64,000 bases of DNA from Streptomyces viridochromogenes DSM 40736 (GCF_000158955.1 NZ_GG657757.1:4891773-4955772), one strand, 5' to 3'. Shown: positions 52,778 through 62,083, counted from the stretch's first letter. The notes: generated from the sequence alone by a model not told the origin. Translations and numbers: made by a program.

Positions 52778-54646
52778 TCACGCCGCCCGGACGTTCCGCT
52801 CCGCCGTCGTGCCGTGGGCGCAGGGGCGGCGGCCGGCCGGGCGACGGCGGCGCAGGAGGCGCGGCAGGGGGAGGGCGAGGTTGACGAAGCCTTCGGCCTG
52901 CATGGCGGCGAAGCCGATGCGGGGCAGGTCGGCGGAGGCGCGGTAGACGACGAAGCGGGGTTCCCAGCGGGGCTGGAACTTGGCGTTGAACTTGTACAGC
53001 GATTCGATCTGGAACCAGCGGGAGAGGAAGACGAGCAGTCCGCGCCAGGCGCGCAGCACCGGGCCGGCGCCGATCTTCTCGCCGCGTGCCAGGGCCGCGC
53101 GGAACATGGCGAAGTTGAGGGAGACGCGTGTGATGCCGAGCTTGGGGGCGGCTTGGAGGGCGGCGACGATGAGCAGTTCGTTCATGCCCGGGTCGGCCGT
53201 GCGGTCGCGGCGCATGAGGTCCAGGGAGGCGCCGTCGGTGCCCCAGGGCACGAAGTGCAGGATCGCCTTCAGGTCGCCGTAGGGGCCGGGGTGGTCGTCC
53301 TGCTTGTGGGCGGTGGCGATGAGGCAGTCGCCGTCGGCGGGGTCGCCGACGCGGCCCAGTGCCATGGAGAAGCCGCGCTCGGTGTCGGTGCCGCGCCAGT
53401 CGTCGGCGGCGCCGCGGATGCGTTCCAGCTCGGCCTCGCCGAGGTCACGGACACGTCGTACCCGGGTTTCGTAACCGGCGCGCTCGATGCGCTTGACCAT
53501 CTGGCGCACGTTGCGCATCGCGCGGCCGGCGAGTGAGAAATCCTTGACGTCCACCACCGCCTCGTCACCCAGTTCGAGGGCGTCGAGCCCGGTCTCGCGG
53601 GTCCACACCTCGCCGCCGGTCTCGGAGCAGCCCATGACGGCGGGGGTCCAGGAGTGGGCCTTGGCCTCGTCCATGAACTGTTCGATGGCGCCGGGCCAGG
53701 CCTCGACGTCGCCGATGGGGTCGCCGCTGGCGAGCATCACGCCGGAGACCACGCGGTACGTCACCGCGGCCTTGCCGCTGGGGGAGAAGACGACGGCCTT
53801 GTCGCGGCGCAGCGCGAAGTGGCCGAGGGAGTCGCGGCCGCCGTGCTTGTCGAGCAGGGCGCGCAGCCGGGCCTCGTCCTCCTCGGTGAGGTGCGCGGCG
53901 GGGTGTTCGGGGCGGAAGGCCAGGTAGATGGTGGTGACGGCGGTGAGCAGGCCGAGGGCGCCGAGCGAGAAGGCGACCGTCCACGAGGTGGTGCCCTGGT
54001 AGTCGACGGGCCCCTCGAAGCCGAACAGGCCGTAGACGACGTGGGCGATGCGGTCGGCCAGGCTCGGGTCGCCGACCATGCGCTCGCCCTGGACGCTGAC
54101 GATGAGCAGGCCCAGCAGGAGCGAACCGGCGCTCATGAGGACGAAGTTGGCGAGCGCCCGCCAGCGGCTGCGCGGGTCGGGCAGCGCGTCGAACTGGTCG
54201 CGGTGGCGCAGCAGGGGCGCCAGCAGGGCCAGGGAGATCAGGACGCCCAGGATCGAGTGCCGGTAGGTGAACTGCGCGACGGCACCGGCCGGGAGCAGGG
54301 CCACGGCCGCCCGCCAGGCCCGGCGCTTGCCGCGTTTGAGGCCGTGGGCGAGCAGCAGCAACAGCACACCGGCGCTGAGGGACAGGGCGGCCGCGAACGG
54401 GCCGAACGCGCCCGGCAGCACCTCGGCAAGCGCGTGCATGCGGCTGTGCCGGAAGCGTGGGAAGACGCCCCCCGCGATGTCCAGGAGGCCCACGAGGGCG
54501 CACGCTCTGCCGACGAGGAGGGGGACGGCCTCGGGGCGTGGACCGCGCAGCAGCCGGCGCCCCCGGCTCACCCGGCCTGGACGAGCCGCGCCGTTGCCGC
54601 GACGCGGAACCTCACCCGACATTTCCTCATCTGTCCTGACAGACAT
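52778..54646 (-). CDS. MprF-like phosphatidylglycerol lysyltransferase-domain membrane protein
   Basis: 622 residues from ATG 54646. About six membrane segments in the first ~290 residues (VPLLVGRACALVGLLDIAGGVF, AALSLSAGVLLLLLAHGL and others), then a DUF2156/GNAT-like C-terminal domain: FALRRDKAVVFSPSGKAAVTYRVV, GDPIGDVEAWPGAIEQFMDEAK, LDLMRRDRTADPGMNELLIVAAL, and ESLYKFNAKFQPRWEPRFVVY. This matches the aminoacyl-lipid transferases (MprF, LysX membrane part) that add lysine or alanine to phosphatidylglycerol and reduce envelope charge. Substrate lipid and amino acid not determined. Confidence 0.9.
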   Translation of the reverse strand: MSVRTDEEMSGEVPRRGNGAARPGRVSRGRRLLRGPRPEAVPLLVGRACALVGLLDIAGGVFPRFRHSRMHALAEVLPGAFGPFAAALSLSAGVLLLLLAHGLKRGKRRAWRAAVALLPAGAVAQFTYRHSILGVLISLALLAPLLRHRDQFDALPDPRSRWRALANFVLMSAGSLLLGLLIVSVQGERMVGDPSLADRIAHVVYGLFGFEGPVDYQGTTSWTVAFSLGALGLLTAVTTIYLAFRPEHPAAHLTEEDEARLRALLDKHGGRDSLGHFALRRDKAVVFSPSGKAAVTYRVVSGVMLASGDPIGDVEAWPGAIEQFMDEAKAHSWTPAVMGCSETGGEVWTRETGLDALELGDEAVVDVKDFSLAGRAMRNVRQMVKRIERAGYETRVRRVRDLGEAELERIRGAADDWRGTDTERGFSMALGRVGDPADGDCLIATAHKQDDHPGPYGDLKAILHFVPWGTDGASLDLMRRDRTADPGMNELLIVAALQAAPKLGITRVSLNFAMFRAALARGEKIGAGPVLRAWRGLLVFLSRWFQIESLYKFNAKFQPRWEPRFVVYRASADLPRIGFAAMQAEGFVNLALPLPRLLRRRRPAGRRPCAHGTTAERNVRAA

Positions 54647-54856
54647 CGCATCCCGTAGTTCTTGCGAGAGACCTTGGATCCGGTGCCGATTCGGGCATCC
54701 GGCGACATTGCGCCCTCTAGGACGGTGTCTCGGGGAGAGAGGTTCACTCCCCACATCAAAGGTGTTTCAAAGGCCAAGGAAAGTCCGGGACAAGCCCTTG
54801 CGAAGGTGTGAGCGTGGCGAGGGCCCTGGGCGGAAAGCGCGTGCAGGTATTCATCC

Positions 54857-55981
54857 ATGGGTCTGGGTCTCACGAGCAACATGGTGCTGACGCTCGCGGT
54901 GCTGTCCGCGGTGCTGCTGTTCGCCGGCACGGTCTGGCTGTGGCCGCGGCTGGCCCGGCGCGGTTGGCGGTCCGTGGGCGGACGCGTCGGTCTGCTGCTC
55001 GCCACGCAGGTGACGTTGTTCGCGGCGGTGGGCCTCGCCGCCAACCAGGCCTTCGGTTTCTACGCGAGCTGGGCGGACCTGTTCGGGCAGGAGAAGGACC
55101 AGGGCGTCGTCGTCGACCACACGCCGGGCGGCGGGCCGCTGGAGGTGGTCGGCACCGGGCGGGTGCCGGGGGCGGGTGGGGTACGGCCCCGGTCCGGCGG
55201 CCGGGTCCAGCAGGTCGGCATCGTGGGCCGGACGACGCGGATCGCCACGCCCGCGTACGTGTACCTGCCGCCGGAGTACTTCCAGCCCCGGTACCGCACC
55301 CGTACCTTCCCCGCGGCCGTCGTCCTGACCGGTTACCCGGGTACGGCCTCGGCGCTGGTGGAGAAGCTCCACTATCCGCGCACCGCACTGGAGCTGGCCC
55401 GGGCGGGCCGGGCGCGGCCGATGATCCTGGTGATGCTGCGGCCGACGGTGGCGCCGCCCCGGGACACGGAGTGCGTGGACATCCCGGGCGGTCCGCAGAC
55501 CGAGTCGTTCTTCGCGAGGGATCTGCCCGAGGCCTTGCGCGCGCACTACAGGGTGACGGAAAAGCGGGGCGGCCTGGGCATCATCGGCAACTCGACGGGC
55601 GGCTACTGCGCCTTGAAGATCGCCATGCACCATCCCGATGTGTACGCCGCAGGGGCGGGCTTGTCCGCGTACTACAAGGCGCCGATCGACGCCACCACGG
55701 GTGATCTCTTCCAGGGTGACAAAGAACTGCGCAATCGCGCCGACCTGTGGTGGTGTCTCAGGCACGAGCCCGCACCCGACACCTCACTGCTCGTCACCAG
55801 CAGCAGGTCCGGCGAGTCCAACCACAAGGACACGCTGCGGTTCATCGAGCGGGTGAAGGCCACCGGGCGGACGCGGATCTCGTCGATCATCCTGGAAAGC
55901 GGCGGCCACAACTTCAACACGTGGCGGCGCGAGATTCCGGCGACGCTGGAGTGGATCGGCGAGCGGCTGAACGGCCGTTGA
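54857..55981 (+). CDS. Membrane-anchored esterase D/mycolyltransferase-like hydrolase
   Basis: 374 residues. Two N-terminal membrane segments (NMVLTLAVLSAVLLFAGTVWL and LLLATQVTLFAAVGLA), then an extracytoplasmic alpha/beta hydrolase: YVYLPPEYFQPRYRTRTFPAAVVL, nucleophile GIIGNSTGGYCALKIAMHHPDVYAA, and the late His in ILESGGHNFNTWRRE. Resembles putative esterases of the antigen-85/esterase D superfamily. Natural ester substrate is unknown. ATG 54857; divergent from the MprF-like gene. Confidence 0.87.
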   Translation: MGLGLTSNMVLTLAVLSAVLLFAGTVWLWPRLARRGWRSVGGRVGLLLATQVTLFAAVGLAANQAFGFYASWADLFGQEKDQGVVVDHTPGGGPLEVVGTGRVPGAGGVRPRSGGRVQQVGIVGRTTRIATPAYVYLPPEYFQPRYRTRTFPAAVVLTGYPGTASALVEKLHYPRTALELARAGRARPMILVMLRPTVAPPRDTECVDIPGGPQTESFFARDLPEALRAHYRVTEKRGGLGIIGNSTGGYCALKIAMHHPDVYAAGAGLSAYYKAPIDATTGDLFQGDKELRNRADLWWCLRHEPAPDTSLLVTSSRSGESNHKDTLRFIERVKATGRTRISSIILESGGHNFNTWRREIPATLEWIGERLNGR

Positions 55982-56126
55982 AAATGATCTTGGGAATTGA
56001 GTGAGGGGCGGATTCCGCTTCTTACCGGGTCTTCCCGAGTTCTGATGCGGTGTGAACGCATCGGTGTGGCTTTGTTTTTGCGGGGTGGCTCACCATGATT
56101 CGCCTACGCGCGGTAAGTTTCTGGCC

Positions 56127-57380
56127 ATGCCACGTGGACGTCATCGCCATTCCCCGCCCCTGCACAGGCTGCTGCCCCCGTCGGCGATCGCAGGCGTCTC
56201 CCTCGTCTGCGCCCTGGGGCCCTGGGTGTTCACGGAGCCGACGGTGCTCCGCGCTCTGGCCGCTGCCGCCGCGGCGACGGCGGTCGTCGGCGCCGTCGTG
56301 CTGCGCCACTGGGACATCCAGGCGGGCAAGCGCGTCGCCGACCTCACGCGCGGGCGGGCGAGCGACGAGTGGCGCTTCGAGGAGCGCGTCGCCGAACTGG
56401 AGACCGACCTCGAGGAGTCCCGCGAGCTGCGCGGGAAGCTGGAGCAGCGACTGCGCGCCAAGCGCACGGAACTGGCCAAGCTGCGCAACGAGCACGCCGC
56501 GCTGCTGCGCCGGTACGCCACGGCGGAGGCGGATCGCGCGAGCGTCCTGGAGGAACGCCGGGTCCTCGAGATAGAGGCGACGGCGCCGGTCCGGGCCGCG
56601 CTGCCGTCGGGCACGCCGAAGACCGAAGAGACCCCCGCAGTCGAGGCCGAGACGCTCGGCGCCGAGGAGCAGCCGGGGATCCCGGCGGTGTTCTCGCCGG
56701 AGGGCACCCGGCTGTTCCTGCGGGCCAAGGTGGCGCTCGCCCGGTTCGACGCCGACGCGGTCCCGGACCCGGACGGCGGCGGCGACGGCGACGGTGACGG
56801 CGTACCGAAGGGTGAGGAGGCGGAGCCCGCGCGGGGCGAGGGGACGGACGAACAGCGGGAGCAGACACCGGAGGACGAGCCGCAGGGGCAGCCCGAGGCA
56901 GCCGCCGGAAGCGAGCGCGCGAGCGCCGGAACGCCGGGTACGACCGCCGGTGCGTCCGGTGCGTCCGGTGCGTCCGGTGCGTCCGGTACGACCGCCGGTG
57001 CGTCCGGTACGGCCGCCGGTACGCCGGGTACGACCGCCGACGAGCCGCTCCCGCAGCCTTCCCCGCCGGGGCACTACACCGTTCCGACCGCCGTGGCCGT
57101 CGCGCCGCAGACCTCCGTGCGGCGCCCGCTGACCGAGGGTGGGTTCGACTTCTTCGGCACGAAGCAGGGGACGTCGCGGGCCGCCCTGGAGGCGGTGCAG
57201 AACGAGGACCTGGCCGACGTCGTCGGGCAGGAGGCCCTCGCCCTGCACAAGGCCGAGGCCGAGGCCCGGTACAAGCCGGCGGACGAGGAGTCACGGGCGG
57301 TCGGCCAGGTCATCGACCTGACGGCGCACGACGAGACGGAACAGATCGACGTACAGGGGCTGCGCAGCGCGGTCTCCTGA
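56127..57380 (+). CDS. Membrane protein with coiled coil and low-complexity Gly/Ser/Thr linker
   Basis: 417 residues from ATG 56127. Two membrane segments (AIAGVSLVCALGPWVF and LAAAAAATAVVGAVVLR), then a charged coiled coil (residues ~72 to 150: VAELETDLEESRELRGKLEQ and onward), an acidic linker, a repetitive Gly-Ala-Ser/Thr stretch, and a C-terminal acidic region ending AHDETEQIDVQGL. The middle segment EGTRLFLRAKVALARFD is conserved in actinobacterial relatives as I recall. The function is unknown; the layout suggests a scaffold. Followed by a strong terminator. Confidence 0.78.
   Translation: MPRGRHRHSPPLHRLLPPSAIAGVSLVCALGPWVFTEPTVLRALAAAAAATAVVGAVVLRHWDIQAGKRVADLTRGRASDEWRFEERVAELETDLEESRELRGKLEQRLRAKRTELAKLRNEHAALLRRYATAEADRASVLEERRVLEIEATAPVRAALPSGTPKTEETPAVEAETLGAEEQPGIPAVFSPEGTRLFLRAKVALARFDADAVPDPDGGGDGDGDGVPKGEEAEPARGEGTDEQREQTPEDEPQGQPEAAAGSERASAGTPGTTAGASGASGASGASGTTAGASGTAAGTPGTTADEPLPQPSPPGHYTVPTAVAVAPQTSVRRPLTEGGFDFFGTKQGTSRAALEAVQNEDLADVVGQEALALHKAEAEARYKPADEESRAVGQVIDLTAHDETEQIDVQGLRSAVS
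56946..57040 (+). repeat. 9-base tandem repeats inside the coiled-coil membrane protein gene
   Basis: Units of GGTGCGTCC and close variants (GGTACGACC, GGTACGCCG) repeat through this stretch and encode a Gly-(Ala/Thr)-(Ser/Thr/Pro) tripeptide array. The four consecutive exact GGTGCGTCC units are prone to slippage, so copy number probably differs between strains. Confidence 0.8.
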
Positions 57381-57393
57381 GACCGGCTTCAGC

Positions 57394-57429
57394 GAGAAGG
57401 CCCCCCGGCTCCGGCCGGGGGGCCTTCTC
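57394..57429. terminator. Bidirectional hairpin between the coiled-coil protein and PH-domain genes
   Basis: Perfect 15-bp arms GAGAAGGCCCCCCGG (57394 to 57408) and CCGGGGGGCCTTCTC (57415 to 57429), six-base loop, between convergent genes. Confidence 0.88.
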
Positions 57430-57443
57430 ACTGCCGCTGCGGG

Positions 57444-59234
57444 TCACGCCATCCAGCGGTCCGGCCGCGCGTCCCGGCGCCCGGTCCGCGACCGCTCCGC
57501 CTGAGCCGCCAGCAGGTCGCGCGCCTCGGCCGCGTCCCGCAGCCGTGCCCGCACCGTCTGGTCCGCGCCCGTGTCCACAGACACGTCGGCCACGCCCCGG
57601 GCCCGCTCCCAGGGCCCCTGCGTCATCCGTACGCTCTGCACCTTGGCGTGCGGTACCAGCGACAGAGTCCGGCACAGCAGCCCGGACCGGGCCACGAACA
57701 CCGTGTCGGTGACGGCGAGTCCGTACCCGCGCCACCACAGCGGCACGCACCACCGGGCGCGGCGCGGCGACGGCGACAGGGCCGCGTGCTGCGGCACGGT
57801 CACCCCGGGCAGCACACGCGCGACGACGGCCTCGGCGAGCTCGCGCGGAGCGACGGGTATCAGCAAGGAGTTGGCGGAGCCCGACACGTCCAGTTCCACC
57901 CGCACCCAGCCCCGCCGCCGCCACAACAGCGGCTCCACGATCCGCACGCTCTGCACCCGTCCCGGAGGCACCGTCTCGTGGGCCCGGTCCAGCAGGCCAT
58001 GGTCGATGCGCAGCCCGTCGGGCGACTCGGCCACCGTCCAGTCGTACTCGGCGACGAAGCGCCCCACACTGCTCGCGCCGGCCGCGCCCAGCAGTGGCAG
58101 GGCGACGGCCAGGAGCGTCCACACGCTCTGAGTGGCCAGCCACAGCAGCGGCGGGACGACGAGCGCCGCGGCCAGCGAGCCCCAGGTCGCCCCGCTCAGC
58201 ACCAGCGACACGGCGAGCACGCCGGGCGGCACCCGCAGCAGCTGCCGGGACGGTGCCTCGCCGACCTCGTGCGCGGTCCCGGGTGCGAAACCGGCCGCCC
58301 GCGCGAGCAGTTCGGCCCGCAGCGCCCGGGCCTCGTCCGCGCCGAGGAAGGCCAGCTCGTCTTTCTTGTCGGTGCCTATGACGTCGAGTTTCAGCTTGGC
58401 GACCCCCGCGACCCGGGCGAGCAGGGGCTGGGTGACGTCGATCGCCTGGATCCGCTCCAGCCGGATGTGCGCGGTGCGCCGGAACACCAGCCCGGTACGG
58501 ATGCGCAGTTCGGACTCGGTCACCGCGAAGTGCGTGAACCACCAGGAGCAGAAGCCGTACAGGGCGGCGGCCGGGACGATCACGGCGAGGCCGATCAGCA
58601 GCGTGGTCGTCGTCAGCCGGGACAGATGGCGCTGCGCTCCGTCGGGGTCGTGCACGGCCCAGCCGAACAGCACGGCGACCGGAGCCCAGGCCCGCCTGAG
58701 CGGCGTGACGGGATGCAGCCGCCGCTCGACGACTTCGACAACGGCCTCCGAGCCCTCGCCGGCTCGGGCGGCAGTTCCGGCGGGTTCGGTGGACCTGGTC
58801 TCGACGGCGGTGGTCCCGGTCTCGGCGGCGGTGGTCCCGGTCTCGACGGTGGTGGTCCCGGTCTCGACGGTGGTGGTCCCGGTCTCGACGGTGGTGGTCC
58901 CGGTCTCGGCGGCGGTTCCTGCGGGCCCTGCGGTTCCTGCGGGCTCGGCGGGGGTTCCTGCGTGCTCGGCTGTCCCCGCGGGCTCGGTGGTGGGTCCTGT
59001 GGTCTCGGTGGTCCTGGTGTCGGTGGTTCCCGTGGTCTTGGTGACGCCGGCCGCGGCGGCGGTGGTCATGGGCTCTGCGGTGGTTCCCGCGGGCTCGGTG
59101 GTCTCGGCCTCTGCGGCGGCCCCTGCCGGCTCGGTGGTCTCGGTCTCCGCGGCGGCCCCTGCCGGCTCGGTGGTCCCGGTCTCGGCGGAGGTCCCCGTGG
59201 CCTCGGTCGCGTCGGCGGGCTCGGGCGTGGTCAC
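57444..59234 (-). CDS. PH domain-containing membrane protein (YdbT-type), with repeat-rich N-terminus
   Basis: 596 residues from GTG 59234. The first ~165 residues are a low-complexity Thr/Glu/Ala/Gly tail (repeats such as ETGTTTV, TTEPAGA). After it come two membrane-spanning stretches and bacterial PH (bPH2/DUF304) modules: FTHFAVTESELRIRTGLVFRRTAHIRLERIQ, YDWTVAESPDGLRIDHGLLD, and GYGLAVTDTVFVARSGLLCRTLSLVPHAKVQSVR, giving three PH-like repeats. The function in lipid or envelope maintenance is not known. GTGA overlap with the upstream gene indicates translational coupling. Confidence 0.88.
   Translation of the reverse strand: MTTPEPADATEATGTSAETGTTEPAGAAAETETTEPAGAAAEAETTEPAGTTAEPMTTAAAAGVTKTTGTTDTRTTETTGPTTEPAGTAEHAGTPAEPAGTAGPAGTAAETGTTTVETGTTTVETGTTTVETGTTAAETGTTAVETRSTEPAGTAARAGEGSEAVVEVVERRLHPVTPLRRAWAPVAVLFGWAVHDPDGAQRHLSRLTTTTLLIGLAVIVPAAALYGFCSWWFTHFAVTESELRIRTGLVFRRTAHIRLERIQAIDVTQPLLARVAGVAKLKLDVIGTDKKDELAFLGADEARALRAELLARAAGFAPGTAHEVGEAPSRQLLRVPPGVLAVSLVLSGATWGSLAAALVVPPLLWLATQSVWTLLAVALPLLGAAGASSVGRFVAEYDWTVAESPDGLRIDHGLLDRAHETVPPGRVQSVRIVEPLLWRRRGWVRVELDVSGSANSLLIPVAPRELAEAVVARVLPGVTVPQHAALSPSPRRARWCVPLWWRGYGLAVTDTVFVARSGLLCRTLSLVPHAKVQSVRMTQGPWERARGVADVSVDTGADQTVRARLRDAAEARDLLAAQAERSRTGRRDARPDRWMA
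58801..58905 (-). repeat. 21-bp tandem repeat in the PH-domain gene
   Basis: Five full 21-base units, three of them identical, at 58801, 58822, 58843, 58864 and 58885, with a partial sixth. On the minus strand each encodes the heptapeptide ETGTTTV or its variants with Ala. In-frame copy-number change is expected between strains. Confidence 0.9.
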
Positions 59235-59767
59235 AGGCCCGCCGATCGGGCCTCGCCCAGCTCGGTGAGGCGGTCGCGCAGGCGTTCCGCCTCGGCCGGG
59301 TCCAGGCCCGGGATCGTCGCGTCGGTCGCCGCGGCGGCCGTGTGCAGCTGCACGCTGGCCAGCCCGAAGTGCCGCTCCACGGGCCCGGACGTGACCTCGA
59401 CCAGCTGCATCCGCCCGTACGGCACCACCGTCTCCTCGCGCCACAGCACGCCCCGGCTGATCAGCAGGTCGTCGGCGCGTTCGGCGTACCGCCAGGAGCG
59501 CCAGTTGCGGTCGACCATCACCCAGCCCCAGGCCATCAACGCCAGCGGCGGCAGCGCGAACGCGGCCCAGGCGGGCCCGGCCAGCAGCCCCGGCACCAGC
59601 CCGGCGGCCAGGGCGATCAGCCCCAGCCACACCACCAGCAGCAACCGCCGCATCTTCAGCAGCCCGGGCGGCAGCGCGATCCACACCGGCTCGCCCTCGA
59701 CCGCCGCCGCCGTGCCCTGTGTCCCCGCCTGCCCCGGCCCCGCGTCCCGCGGGCTCCCCGTCTCCAT
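59231..59767 (-). CDS. Small PH domain-containing membrane protein
   Basis: 178 residues from ATG 59767. Two membrane segments (LLLVVWLGLIALAAGLVPGLL and WAAFALPPLALMAWGWVMV) followed by one bPH2/DUF304 module: YAERADDLLISRGVLWREETVVPYGRMQLVEVTSGPVERHFGLA. Paired with the larger PH-domain gene as in the B. subtilis ydbST pair, where the two likely form one complex. Overlaps it by four bases. Confidence 0.9.
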   Translation of the reverse strand: METGSPRDAGPGQAGTQGTAAAVEGEPVWIALPPGLLKMRRLLLVVWLGLIALAAGLVPGLLAGPAWAAFALPPLALMAWGWVMVDRNWRSWRYAERADDLLISRGVLWREETVVPYGRMQLVEVTSGPVERHFGLASVQLHTAAAATDATIPGLDPAEAERLRDRLTELGEARSAGL

Positions 59768-59792
59768 GAGGCCAGCGTACGTAGGAGAGACT

Positions 59793-60950
59793 GTGTCCAT
59801 GACTCCTACGACGGAGACCATGGTCGGAATCGGCGGCGCCGCGGAGAGCACCGACATGGTGCTCAACATCGGGCCCCAGCACCCGTCCACGCACGGTGTG
59901 CTGCGGCTGAAGCTCGTCCTGGACGGCGAGCGCATCACGCACGCGGAGCCGGTGATCGGCTACATGCACCGGGGCGCGGAGAAGCTGTTCGAGGCGCGCG
60001 ACTACCGCCAGATCATCATGCTGGCCAACCGCCACGACTGGCTGTCGGCGTTCTCCAACGAGCTGGGCGTCGTCCTCGCCGTGGAGCGGATGCTCGGCAT
60101 GGAGGTCCCCGAGCGCGCGGTGTGGCTGCGCACCCTGCTCGCCGAGCTGAACCGGGTGCTGAACCACCTGATGTTCCTCGGCTCGTACCCGCTGGAGCTC
60201 GGCGGGATCACCCCGATCTTCTACGCCTTCCGGGAGCGCGAGGAGCTCCAGCACGTCATGGAGGAGATCTCCGGCGGGCGCATGCACTACATGTTCAACC
60301 GCGTCGGCGGCCTCAAGGAGGACCTGCCGGCCGGCTGGACCACACGCGCGCGTACCGCCGTCGCCGATGTGCGCTCCCGCATGGACCGGTTCGACGACCT
60401 GGTGCTCGGCAACGAGATCTTCCGGGGGCGCACCCGCGGCGTGGGCACGCTCGCGCCGGAGGCCGTGCACGCCTACGGGGTCAGCGGGCCGATCGGGCGG
60501 GCCTCGGGCGTCGACTTCGACCTGCGCCGCGACGAGCCCTACCTCGCGTACGGCGAGCTGGGCGACGTCCTGAAGGTGGTCACCCGGCAGGAGGGCGACT
60601 GCCTCGCCCGCTTCGAGTGCCTCCTGGAGCAGACCCACAACGCGCTGGACCTCGCCGACGCCTGCCTCGACCGCCTCGCCGAGCTGCCGCCCGGGCCGGT
60701 CAACCAGCGGCTCCCCAAGGTGCTGAAGGCGCCCGAGGGCCACACCTACGCCTGGACCGAGAACCCGCTCGGCATCAACGGCTACTACCTGGTCAGCAAG
60801 GGGGAGAAGACCCCGTACCGGCTGAAGCTGCGCTCTGCCTCGTACAACAACATCCAGGTGCTGACGGAGCTGCTGCCGGGGACGCTGGTCGCGGACATGG
60901 TGGCGATCCTGGGGTCGATGTTCTTCGTGGTGGGGGACATCGACAAGTAG
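59793..60950 (+). CDS. nuoD: Orphan NADH-quinone oxidoreductase subunit D (NuoD paralogue)
   Basis: 385 residues from GTG 59793 (AGGAG five bases upstream); ATG 59799 is the alternative. VLNIGPQHPSTHGVLRLKLVLDGE, ADPxIGYxHRG-type EPVIGYMHRGAEKLFE, NELGVVLAVERMLGMEVPERA and the C-terminal GDxxLxxxxxDP-like GSMFFVVGDIDK identify the 49-kDa subunit that lines the quinone site of complex I. No other nuo gene is nearby, so it is a single-gene paralogue of the main complex. Its partner could be an alternative hydrogenase-like module or it could substitute for NuoD. Next gene encodes an NDUFAF7-type methyltransferase, convergent 4 bases away. Confidence 0.92.
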   Translation: MSMTPTTETMVGIGGAAESTDMVLNIGPQHPSTHGVLRLKLVLDGERITHAEPVIGYMHRGAEKLFEARDYRQIIMLANRHDWLSAFSNELGVVLAVERMLGMEVPERAVWLRTLLAELNRVLNHLMFLGSYPLELGGITPIFYAFREREELQHVMEEISGGRMHYMFNRVGGLKEDLPAGWTTRARTAVADVRSRMDRFDDLVLGNEIFRGRTRGVGTLAPEAVHAYGVSGPIGRASGVDFDLRRDEPYLAYGELGDVLKVVTRQEGDCLARFECLLEQTHNALDLADACLDRLAELPPGPVNQRLPKVLKAPEGHTYAWTENPLGINGYYLVSKGEKTPYRLKLRSASYNNIQVLTELLPGTLVADMVAILGSMFFVVGDIDK

Positions 60951-60954
60951 GGGC

Positions 60955-61965
60955 TCACTCCTGGAGCGGGTTCGGGACGCCGATCGGCTGCACCAGCCAC
61001 CCGAAGTCCCCCAGCCCGCCCGGCGCCGTGAGCTCGGCGGCCTCTCCGGCGCTCGCGAGGGCGCGTACGTAGGCGGCGGGGTCGGTGGACGCCAGCGTGA
61101 GCGGGGGGCGCGCGCCGGTCACGCCCAGCGCGCGCAGCGCCTCGCGTTGGGGGAGGAGCAGCCCACCGGGCAGCGCGCACGCGTCGAGCGCCACATGGGC
61201 CGTGATGTCGCACGAGCCGTCCGGTACGGCTGTGGTCTCGCGGCCGTCCCGGAAACCGGTGAGGGTTCCGAACGGCGGTCGCGCATCAGCCGTGTGCGCG
61301 TAGTCGACGGCGACGGCGAGCCCCCGCTCCAGCGTGCCGGCCGCCGAGGCCCAGGCCTCGTCCCGGGGCAGGCCGATCTCGGCCCGCAGCCCCGCCTCGC
61401 CGGGCAGCGGCCACCACCGCTCCAGCCACCGGGCGTCCGCCGCGCCGACCGGCTCCCCGAGCCGCTCGGTCCCGTCCTCCCGCACCAGCACCAGCCGCGC
61501 CACGCCCGCGGCGTCCACCTCCACGACGTCCACCGGTACGTTGTCCAGCCACTCGTTGGCGAACAGCAGCCCGTTCGACCCCTTGGGAGGCGTGTCCCGC
61601 CACTCGATCCGGTGATCGAGCCCCTCGGGTCGTGCGGCGACCTCGACGGCGTACGCGCGCGTGCGGGCCGCCACGTCGGCCGGAAGCGCGTCGAGCACCC
61701 CGGCGGCCAGCTCGCCCCGCCCGGCCGCCATGTCGACGAAGTCCAGCGCACCGGGACGGCCCAGCGCCTCGTCGACCCGGCACAGCAGCCGCGCCACGGC
61801 CCCGGCGAACAGCGACGAAGCGTGCACGGACGTGCGGAAATGCCCGGCCGGCCCCTCGGCCCGGCGGTAGAAGCCGCCCGGTCCGTACAGGGCCTCCCGC
61901 GTCGCCGCACGCCACCCGCGCCACTCCGGCCACACGGGCCCCTGGCCTCTCGTCCCTGCTGTCAC
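60955..61965 (-). CDS. NDUFAF7/MidA-family SAM-dependent methyltransferase
   Basis: 336 residues. FYRRAEGPAGHFRTSVHASSLFAGAVARLL, then FVDMAAGRGELAAGVLDALP (SAM motif), NGLLFANEWLDNVPVDVVEVDAAG, VAVDYAHTADARPPFGTLTGFR and CDITAHVALDACA are the DUF185/MidA signature. In mitochondria the family member NDUFAF7 dimethylates an Arg of the NuoD homologue NDUFS2. Here the gene lies next to a nuoD paralogue (convergent), which suggests the same substrate. Confidence 0.88.
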   Translation of the reverse strand: MTAGTRGQGPVWPEWRGWRAATREALYGPGGFYRRAEGPAGHFRTSVHASSLFAGAVARLLCRVDEALGRPGALDFVDMAAGRGELAAGVLDALPADVAARTRAYAVEVAARPEGLDHRIEWRDTPPKGSNGLLFANEWLDNVPVDVVEVDAAGVARLVLVREDGTERLGEPVGAADARWLERWWPLPGEAGLRAEIGLPRDEAWASAAGTLERGLAVAVDYAHTADARPPFGTLTGFRDGRETTAVPDGSCDITAHVALDACALPGGLLLPQREALRALGVTGARPPLTLASTDPAAYVRALASAGEAAELTAPGGLGDFGWLVQPIGVPNPLQE

Positions 61966-62083
61966 CGGGCCAGGCTATGCGCACACAACGTACGCAACTC
62001 CACCTTGCGGAGTACGTGCGCCCGGTTCGGATCGGCCCTCCGGTTGACCCCTGCACCTATCACGCTTCCCTACGCTGGGTTAC

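Noticed and set aside
57444..60743. 1099-residue minus-strand open frame
   Set aside because: Only positions 57444 to 59234 encode the PH-domain protein; the upstream part is antisense to nuoD.
57648..60950. 1100-residue plus-strand open frame reading into nuoD
   Set aside because: Only the last ~385 residues are NuoD; the rest is antisense to the PH-domain genes. The NuoD start at 59793 has its own RBS.
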